Shown here piece after piece: positions 58,854 through 64,000 of a DNA stretch of 64,000 bases. How positions within the stretch are numbered: position 1 is the first letter of the stretch; each line of letters starts with the position of its first letter. The notes under the pieces were generated by a model. That model worked only from the letters and a program-made list of their open reading frames with translations, did no database searches and was not told where the DNA came from. The DNA is from Betaproteobacteria bacterium (GTDB lineage Bacteria > Pseudomonadota > Gammaproteobacteria > Burkholderiales > Usitatibacteraceae): the NCBI GenBank assembly GCA_016790765.1, contig JAEUMZ010000069.1, positions 1 through 64,000 of the forward strand, given 5' to 3'. The position numbers and the translations under genes were made by a program.

Positions 58854-59372
58854 TCAAAGCGGGACCAGGCCGGCGAAATAGCGCGCCGAGTTCTCCACGT
58901 AATGGTTGGCGATGCCGCGCACCATCTTCACTTCGGCGTCGGTCAGGGTCCGCACCACCTTGCCGGGCGACCCCAGCACCAGCGAGCGCGGCGGGATCAC
59001 CTTGCCTTCGCCGACGAACGAATTGGCACCGATCAGGCAATCCTCGCCGATCACGGCGTGGTTGAGGATCACCGACTTGATGCCGATCAGCGCACCGGCC
59101 TTGATGGTGCAGCCGTGCAGCATCACCAGGTGCCCGACGCTGACGCCGTCCTCGAGCGTCAGTTTCACGCCCTCGTCGGTGTGCAGCACCGAGCCGTCCT
59201 GGATGTTGACGTTGTCGCCCAGCGTGATCGTGTCGTTGTCGCCGCGCAGGGTACAGCCCCACCACACCGAGGTGTTGCGGCCGATCACCACGTCGCCGAT
59301 GACCGCGGCGTTGGGCGCGATGTAGTTGTTGCCCTGGAGGACGGGGGACTTGCCGGCGAGGGTATAGAGCAT
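58854..59372 (-). CDS. Gamma-carbonic anhydrase-like hexapeptide-repeat protein
   Basis: 172 residues with the left-handed beta-helix hexapeptide repeats (for example APNAAVIGDVVIGRNTSVW). The zinc-ligand histidines are seen in VLHTDEG and VGHLVMLHGC, as in the YrdA/PaaY/Cam group. Members bind a metal at the trimer interface; carbonic anhydrase activity is proven only for some. It leads the VanZ-like gene. Confidence 0.93.
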   Translation of the reverse strand: MLYTLAGKSPVLQGNNYIAPNAAVIGDVVIGRNTSVWWGCTLRGDNDTITLGDNVNIQDGSVLHTDEGVKLTLEDGVSVGHLVMLHGCTIKAGALIGIKSVILNHAVIGEDCLIGANSFVGEGKVIPPRSLVLGSPGKVVRTLTDAEVKMVRGIANHYVENSARYFAGLVPL

Positions 59373-59383
59373 GGCGGTTCGGA

Positions 59384-59454
59384 GTGAAAGTCGAGGACTG
59401 GAGCGGCGTTTGGGGCGATTTTGGCTGGAGAGGTCCGCGGGTGCCGGGGTTTGC
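59384..59454. repeat. Dispersed palindromic repeat, copy D
   Basis: 71 bp from GTGAAAGTCGAGGACTGGAG to GGGGTTTGC. The left arm GAGGACTGGAGCGGCGTTTG differs from copy B at a few positions. It lies between the end of fbp and the carbonic-anhydrase-like gene. Confidence 0.75.
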
Positions 59455-59462
59455 TGCCGAGG

Positions 59463-60476
59463 CTACGATTGATGATAGCCGCTCACCACGGCGACTTCAT
59501 TCTTGGAGCCCAGCATCACCGGCACGCGTTGGTGCAGGGAGGTCGGGATGACATCGAGCAGGCGCTCACGCCCGGTGGTGGCCGCACCGCCGGCCTGTTC
59601 GATGATCCACGCCATCGGGTTGGCTTCGTACATCAGGCGCAGCCGGCCCGGCTTGGACGGATCCTTGTTGTCCCGCGGATAGAGGAAGATGCCCCCGCGC
59701 GTGAGGATGCGGAACACGTCGGCCACCATGGATGCGATCCAGCGCATGTTGAAGTCCTTGCCGCGCGGGCCGGCCTTGCCGGCCAACAGTTCGTCGATGT
59801 AACGCTGCATCGGCGCCTCCCAGAACCGGCGGTTGGACAGGTTGATGGCGAATTCCTGCGTGTCGACCGGGATTCGGATGTTTTCCCGGGTGAGCACGAA
59901 GGATCCCAGCTCGCGGTCGAGCGTGAAGGCATGCACGCCGCGGCCGAGCGTGAGCACCAGGACGGTGGACGGCCCGTATACGGCGAAGCCCGCGCACACC
60001 TGGTCGCGTCCCGGCTGCAAGAAGTCCTTCTCGGAGGGGTCGGTCACGCCATCCGGGCAGCGCAGCACTGAAAAGATGGTGCCGACGCTGGCGTTGACAT
60101 CGATGTTGGACGACCCGTCGAGCGGATCGAACAACAACAGGTACTCGCCCTTCGGGTAGCGGTGCGGAATGGCGTGCGGCCCCTCCATCTCTTCCGAGGC
60201 CATGGCGGCCAAGTGGCCGCCCCACTCGTTGGCTTCGAGCAGGATTTCGTTGGCGATCACGTCGAGCTTCTTCTGCGCCTCGCCCTGCACGTTGATCGAG
60301 GCGCCGCCCGGCCCGGCGTCCCCCAGCAATCCGGCCAGCGCACCCTTGCCGACATTGATCGAAATCGCCTTGATGGCGCGCGACACGACCTCGATCAGCA
60401 GCCGCAAGTCGGCCGGCACCGCGTGGTGGTCGTATTGTTCGTCGATCAGGAAGCGGGTGAGCGTGGCGCGGTTCAT
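59463..60476 (-). CDS. fbp: Fructose-1,6-bisphosphatase class I
   Basis: 337 residues from ATG 60476. The metal-site motif [13 protein letters not shown] is intact, with the upstream Glu pair (ASEEMEG) and the GGIFLYP stretch. It removes the 1-phosphate of fructose-1,6-bisphosphate in gluconeogenesis. The start overlaps the ubiJ stop by four bases, so expression is coupled to the ubiquinone genes. The longer open frame upstream lies inside ubiJ. Confidence 0.96.
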   Translation of the reverse strand: MNRATLTRFLIDEQYDHHAVPADLRLLIEVVSRAIKAISINVGKGALAGLLGDAGPGGASINVQGEAQKKLDVIANEILLEANEWGGHLAAMASEEMEGPHAIPHRYPKGEYLLLFDPLDGSSNIDVNASVGTIFSVLRCPDGVTDPSEKDFLQPGRDQVCAGFAVYGPSTVLVLTLGRGVHAFTLDRELGSFVLTRENIRIPVDTQEFAINLSNRRFWEAPMQRYIDELLAGKAGPRGKDFNMRWIASMVADVFRILTRGGIFLYPRDNKDPSKPGRLRLMYEANPMAWIIEQAGGAATTGRERLLDVIPTSLHQRVPVMLGSKNEVAVVSGYHQS

Positions 60477-61063
60477 GGGCGGTGTTCGAGCAGTTGCAGG
60501 CGCGCCTCGAGCCGCGCGCAGGCGTCGCGCAGGTCCTCGTTGGCCCGGGCGAGGGACTCCAGGTCGTCGCGCGTGATGAAGGCCTGCCGCTCCTCGGTGA
60601 GGTATTCGGCGAGGTTGTCGTGCAGCCGGGAACGCGCCTCGCGCTGCCAGGCGTGCAATTGCCGCGCATCGTGCGTCACGCGCTGCGCGGCGATGTCGCC
60701 GATGAGGCGCGACAGGTCCTCGCCGAGGTCCCACTCCAGCTCGCGCGCGAGCTCCGCGATCAATTGCGCGAGTTCGCCGTCCCCGGTGAAGCGCGCCTCG
60801 CGCAGCGCGGCCGTGCGATCGATGGCCAGGCGCGGCAACACCGCGGGCGCGATGGAGAATGTCATGTCGGGGTCGCCCGTCGCGCCGGCCCCGACCGGCT
60901 CCACGCGCCCGTCGGCGGCGAGGCGCACCTCGAGGTGGATCAGGCCGCAGGACAACCGGCTGCGCTTTCCCGCGTGCCCTGCCAGCCTGCGAAGGGCCTC
61001 CGGGTAATCCCCCAGCACGCGGTTGATTGCGCGCGCCAGCAACAGGGACAGTTCCGCGCGCAC
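60473..61063 (-). CDS. ubiJ: Ubiquinone biosynthesis accessory factor UbiJ
   Basis: 196 residues from a GTG at 61061-61063. N-terminal SCP2-type lipid-binding domain and C-terminal coiled coil ([21 protein letters not shown]), the layout of UbiJ. In E. coli ubiJ lies next to ubiE and is part of the Ubi complex, binding lipid intermediates. Here a small exported-protein gene sits between the two, and no ubiB follows. Confidence 0.88.
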   Translation of the reverse strand: MRAELSLLLARAINRVLGDYPEALRRLAGHAGKRSRLSCGLIHLEVRLAADGRVEPVGAGATGDPDMTFSIAPAVLPRLAIDRTAALREARFTGDGELAQLIAELARELEWDLGEDLSRLIGDIAAQRVTHDARQLHAWQREARSRLHDNLAEYLTEERQAFITRDDLESLARANEDLRDACARLEARLQLLEHRP

Positions 61064-61073
61064 TCCGCCGGAC

Positions 61074-61427
61074 CTACTTGCGGACCTTGGCCGACAGGTT
61101 GATCTCCGCGTCCTTGTCGGTGCGGTTTTCCCAGGCCAAGCAATAGCGGTTGCGCGCGCGCGCCTCGTACAGGCCGCCTTCGCCCAGCGTCCGGTCGAGC
61201 TTGACCGGGAAGTAGGTCTGGTCCGGCGCCTGCTTGTAGCTCAGGCTGAAGTTGACCTTGACCGTGCTGTCGAACTGGTACTCGAGCTTCTGCCCGGCCT
61301 CGAGGTTGAAGCACTTTTCATGCTTGGCGGACGGCTTGACGACCACCGGCTTGGGCGGTTCCGGCGCCTTTTGCGCCAGGACAGGACAGGCTATAAGCAG
61401 CGGCCACGTGGCGAGCAATCTTTTCAC
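61074..61427 (-). CDS. Small exported protein of unknown function
   Basis: 117 residues from a GTG at 61425-61427, with AAGGAG well placed upstream. A signal peptide (MKRLLATWPLLIACPVLA) precedes a Pro/Lys-rich stretch and a beta-rich domain with two Cys residues (EKCFNLEAG and NRYCLAWENRT), which may form a disulfide. Not recognised. It lies between ubiE (47 bp) and ubiJ (10 bp) on the same strand, so it may be co-expressed with ubiquinone genes. Confidence 0.75.
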   Translation of the reverse strand: MKRLLATWPLLIACPVLAQKAPEPPKPVVVKPSAKHEKCFNLEAGQKLEYQFDSTVKVNFSLSYKQAPDQTYFPVKLDRTLGEGGLYEARARNRYCLAWENRTDKDAEINLSAKVRK

Positions 61428-61474
61428 GGCAATCTCCTTGGAAACGGCGAACGGATGACGTGGTCCTGTCGAGC

Positions 61475-62218
61475 TTACGCAACGGGCTTGATGCCCTTGT
61501 GCACCGCCACCACCCCGGCGGTGAGGTTGAAATACTCCACGCGGACGAGGCCCGCGGTCTCCATCATGGCCTTCAGGCTTTCCTGGTCCGGATGCATGCG
61601 GATCGATTCGGCCAGGTAGCGGTAGCTGGCCTCGTCGCGCGCCACGAACCTGCCCAGCCAGGGCAGCACGTTGAACGAATACGCATCGTACGCCGCCGCC
61701 AGGCGTGGATGCACCTTTGAAAACTCCACCACCAGCAGCCGGCCGCCGGGTTTGAGCACGCGCGCCATTTCGGCCAGCGCGGCCTCCTTGTGCGTCATGT
61801 TGCGCAGCCCGAAGGCGACGCTCACCAGGTCGAATGCACCGGAGGCAAACGGCAGCGTCTCCGCGTCCGCCATGGCACAGGGCAGCAACAGGCCCTGGTC
61901 GTTGAGCCGCGAGCGGCCGGCTTTCAACATCGCCTCGTTGATGTCGGTTTGCCACACCTGGCCGGTCGCTCCCGCCGCGCGCGCAAACGCCGCCGCGAGG
62001 TCACCGGTGCCGGAGGCCACGTCGAGCACGCGCTCGCCCGGCCGCACCTGGGCCAGGCCGACGGCGAAGCGCTTCCAGAGCCGGTGCAGGCCGCCGGACA
62101 TCAGGTCGTTCATCAGGTCGTAGGACGGCGCGACCGAGGCGAACACCTCGCGCACGCGCGAGGCCTTCTGGTCCTCATCGACCGTCTGGTAGCCGAAATG
62201 CGTGGTGTTGCGGGTCAT
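61475..62218 (-). CDS. ubiE: Demethylmenaquinone/ubiquinone methyltransferase UbiE
   Basis: 247 residues. SAM-binding motif [15 protein letters not shown], family signatures [17 protein letters not shown] and [27 protein letters not shown]. It performs the C-methylation step of ubiquinone (and menaquinone, if made). Overlaps the upstream DUF971 gene by four bases. Confidence 0.96.
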   Translation of the reverse strand: MTRNTTHFGYQTVDEDQKASRVREVFASVAPSYDLMNDLMSGGLHRLWKRFAVGLAQVRPGERVLDVASGTGDLAAAFARAAGATGQVWQTDINEAMLKAGRSRLNDQGLLLPCAMADAETLPFASGAFDLVSVAFGLRNMTHKEAALAEMARVLKPGGRLLVVEFSKVHPRLAAAYDAYSFNVLPWLGRFVARDEASYRYLAESIRMHPDQESLKAMMETAGLVRVEYFNLTAGVVAVHKGIKPVA

Positions 62219-62577
62219 GGGCTGGCAGGCTCCCGCGTGGCCCCCGCGCGCCCGAGGCGGTCCAGGTAGTCGCGCCAGTTGTCGTCGCGGCGCACCGCCA
62301 GCTCGTGCAGGTAGTCCCAGGAATAGAGGCCGGTGTCGTGGCCGTCGGAGAACACCAGCTTCACCGCGTACTGGCCCACCGGCTCGATGGCCTTGATCTC
62401 CACCGCCTTCTTGCCGGTTTGCAGCACCTCCTGCCCCGGCCCATGGCCGCGCACCTCGGCCGAGGGCGAAAACACGCGCAGGTACTCGCAGCTCAGGCGG
62501 CATTCGAGGCCGTCGTCGAAGGCCACTTCCAGCTCCTTCGAGAGCTGGTGCAGCGTGATGGTGGTCGGGATCGGCAT
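62215..62577 (-). CDS. DUF971-family protein
   Basis: 120 residues of the gamma-butyrobetaine-hydroxylase N-terminal-like type (DUF971): [20 protein letters not shown], and [16 protein letters not shown] near the end. Alone, such proteins may help iron-sulfur or other metal processes, but the role is not settled. It overlaps ubiE (ATGA). Confidence 0.88.
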   Translation of the reverse strand: MPIPTTITLHQLSKELEVAFDDGLECRLSCEYLRVFSPSAEVRGHGPGQEVLQTGKKAVEIKAIEPVGQYAVKLVFSDGHDTGLYSWDYLHELAVRRDDNWRDYLDRLGRAGATREPASP

Positions 62578-62604
62578 GGCGGCATTTTACCGGGGGCGCG
62601 GCCG

Positions 62605-62973
62605 CTACCGGACCAACGCGCCGCCAAAGGCCACGCGCCCCGCGCCCGGCGGGGCGTAGACGACGTGCACCCGATCCGCGTGGCACCCGACCACCTCGGA
62701 AATGGTCCGGGCCAGGTTCCCGGCTTCGCGGGCCAGCCCGTCGGCGTCCGGCAGGTGCGCGTGCAGAATGGTGGCGAACACGGGCGCGGGAGTAGCGGCC
62801 GCGTCGATCCCGTTTTCCGCATAGGCATCGGCGGCACGGAAGGACAATCGCACCCACACCCGGCCGGAGGGCATTCCCCAGAACGCCCCGAGACGGTCCG
62901 CCAGCGCGCGGGCCAGTCCGGCCGGTCGCGCCTGGCCCTCCGTTTCCACCAGATCGACATCGACAATCGGCAT
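62605..62973 (-). CDS. Tautomerase-superfamily protein
   Basis: 122 residues. Pro2 follows the initiator Met, as required for the catalytic amino-terminal proline of the 4-oxalocrotonate tautomerase/MIF fold, and two related beta-alpha-beta units are visible. Likely a keto-enol tautomerase of unknown substrate. It lies between the DUF971 gene and the divergent PTS cluster. Confidence 0.7.
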   Translation of the reverse strand: MPIVDVDLVETEGQARPAGLARALADRLGAFWGMPSGRVWVRLSFRAADAYAENGIDAAATPAPVFATILHAHLPDADGLAREAGNLARTISEVVGCHADRVHVVYAPPGAGRVAFGGALVR

Positions 62974-63046
62974 GGCCGTCCCCCCGGTAAAATGCGCACT
63001 GGACCGACATTTTGCGCCCGGGGCCCGTCCACCGGCGCACCGCTTC

Positions 63047-63448
63047 ATGATTGGACTTCTCATCGTCGCCCATGGCACCCTGGGCGAAAGCCTCATCCAT
63101 TGCGCCTCGCACGTGATGGGCAAGCGGCCGCTCTATTTGCGCCAGCTCGGCGTCACCATCCACGACGACCCGGAGGCGATCCTGCCGCAGGGCCGCGACC
63201 TGATCCGCTTCCTCGACCAGGGGGACGGCGTGCTGGTGATGACCGACATTTTCGGCGCCACGCCGTCGAACATCGCCTGCCGCCTGCTCGAGCCGGGACG
63301 CGTGGAGGGGGTGTCGGGCATCAACCTGCCGATGCTCATCAAGTCGCTCACCTACCGCGAAGGCAGCATGGCCCAGCTGATCGAGAAGACCCTGGCCGGC
63401 GCGACCGAAGGGGTGATCCGCATGCCCTGCGGCACGGGTGGGCACTGA
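63047..63448 (+). CDS. PTS mannose-type EIIA component
   Basis: 133 residues. The phosphorylated residue is His9 in IVAHG, and the EIIA-Man fold continues with [12 protein letters not shown]. It receives phosphate from HPr. As no EIIB, EIIC or EIID sugar permease is seen, it is probably part of a regulatory PTS as in other betaproteobacteria. It overlaps ptsH by one base (TGATG). Confidence 0.93.
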   Translation: MIGLLIVAHGTLGESLIHCASHVMGKRPLYLRQLGVTIHDDPEAILPQGRDLIRFLDQGDGVLVMTDIFGATPSNIACRLLEPGRVEGVSGINLPMLIKSLTYREGSMAQLIEKTLAGATEGVIRMPCGTGGH

Positions 63449-63717
63449 TGCAGGCGCGCGAGGTGGAAATCGTCAACAAGCTCGGGTTGCATGCGCGCGC
63501 GTCGGCCAAGCTCACGCAGCTGGCCGGCACCTTCCAGTCGCAGGTGTTCGTGGCCAAGGGCACGCGGCGCGTGAACGCGAAGTCGATCATGGGGGTCATG
63601 ATGCTGGCGGCCGGCAAGGGATCGAAGGTGAGGCTGGAAGTCGAGGGCGCCGACGAAGTCGAGGCGATGAACGCGCTGGCCGGCCTCATTGCGAACAAGT
63701 TCGGGGAGGGGGAGTAG
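63448..63717 (+). CDS. ptsH: Phosphocarrier protein HPr
   Basis: 89 residues. His15 in GLHARASA accepts phosphate from enzyme I, and Ser46 in [11 protein letters not shown] is the site used by HPr kinase in organisms that have one. It links EI to the EIIA encoded just upstream. Confidence 0.96.
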   Translation: MQAREVEIVNKLGLHARASAKLTQLAGTFQSQVFVAKGTRRVNAKSIMGVMMLAAGKGSKVRLEVEGADEVEAMNALAGLIANKFGEGE

Positions 63718-63718
63718 C

Positions 63719-64000
63719 GTGAGCTTCTCGCTGCACGGCCTCGGGGTCTCGGGCGGCATCGCCATCGGCCACGTGCACCTGATGTCGTCGACCTCGCTCG
63801 AGGTCGACCACTACCAGTTGCCCGAGGAATTCACCGACCGTGAAGTGAAGCGCTACGAGCGTGCGCTCGATGCGGTGAAGGCCGAACTCGATCGCCTGGA
63901 AACCGACATCCACACCACGCACCGCGGCGAAGGCAGCGGCGAAATGGCCGCGTTCGTCACCGTGCACCGCATGATCCTCGACGATCCGTCGTTCTCGATG
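63719..64000 (+). CDS. ptsI: PTS enzyme I (N-terminal part, runs off the window)
   Basis: Starts with GTG at 63719, 1 bp after the ptsH stop, with GGGGAG upstream. The first 94 residues show the EI N-terminus (LHGLGVSGGIAIGHV) and the beginning of the helical HPr-binding domain. The catalytic His and PEP-binding domain lie outside the window. It uses phosphoenolpyruvate to phosphorylate HPr. Confidence 0.93.
   Translation, partial: MSFSLHGLGVSGGIAIGHVHLMSSTSLEVDHYQLPEEFTDREVKRYERALDAVKAELDRLETDIHTTHRGEGSGEMAAFVTVHRMILDDPSFSM

Overview
The window is about 64 kb of GC-rich (roughly 64% by eye), densely coding bacterial DNA. No tRNA, rRNA, CRISPR array or insertion sequence was seen. Gene content points to a betaproteobacterium: tgt-yajC-secD-secF; a wrbA/DUF2069/BrkB cluster; a Gcr-type 'recombinase' membrane protein; ubiE with ubiJ; a PTS cluster of EIIA(Man)-HPr-EI with no sugar permease in view; and a glucokinase fused to a HexR/RpiR regulator. 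The genus cannot be fixed from the sequence alone.

Region 1 (1-6550): the 3' end of a TonB-dependent receptor, a flavin-dependent tryptophan-halogenase-family enzyme, a divergent DUF6445-type protein with a possible 2-oxoglutarate oxygenase HxD/H/R set, a CPA2-type cation/proton antiporter and an exported esterase. Region 2 (6654-14140, minus strand) is a maltodextrin operon: malK, malE, malF, malG and an exported GH13 amylase with duplicated N-terminal modules. Region 3 (14407-25424, plus strand) is a tightly coupled alpha-glucan operon: glgP, glgB, glgX, malQ and an exported pullulanase. The two operons diverge from one AT-rich control region. Region 4 (25530-32282) holds glucokinase, an aldo/keto reductase, the glucokinase-HexR fusion and PEP carboxylase. 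Four copies of the palindrome TGTAG-N5-CTACA lie upstream of glgP, glk (two copies) and the AKR/fusion pair, so the fused HexR-type regulator probably controls much of this locus. Together the first four regions read as a complete alpha-glucan pathway: possible outer-membrane uptake, periplasmic trimming, ABC import, cytosolic phosphorolysis, debranching and glucan transfer, glucose phosphorylation and anaplerosis.

Region 5 (32283-42098) is signalling and accessory: a 368-bp gap with a strong candidate small RNA or attenuator, a repeat-rich helical protein, a Ser/Thr kinase fused to a cyclic-nucleotide-binding domain, an acyl-CoA ligase, a TetR/hydrolase pair with a duplicated operator-like sequence, an EAL protein with a degenerate GGDEF domain, and an HD-GYP protein lacking the His of its HD dyad. 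Region 6 (42099-55887) is housekeeping and envelope: tgt-yajC-secDF, DedA, DUF2069, WrbA, BrkB, a PilZ-like protein, two thioredoxin-fold proteins, the Gcr-type membrane protein and NADP-isocitrate dehydrogenase. Region 7 (55968-64000): a CRP-family regulator with a CRP-like box upstream, a hydrolase and ferredoxin, a VanZ-like protein, gamma-carbonic anhydrase, fbp, ubiJ, a small exported protein, ubiE, DUF971, a tautomerase and the start of the PTS cluster.

A roughly 70-bp imperfect palindrome occurs at four intergenic places (near 6.6, 25.5, 53.8 and 59.4 kb) and looks like a dispersed non-coding repeat family.
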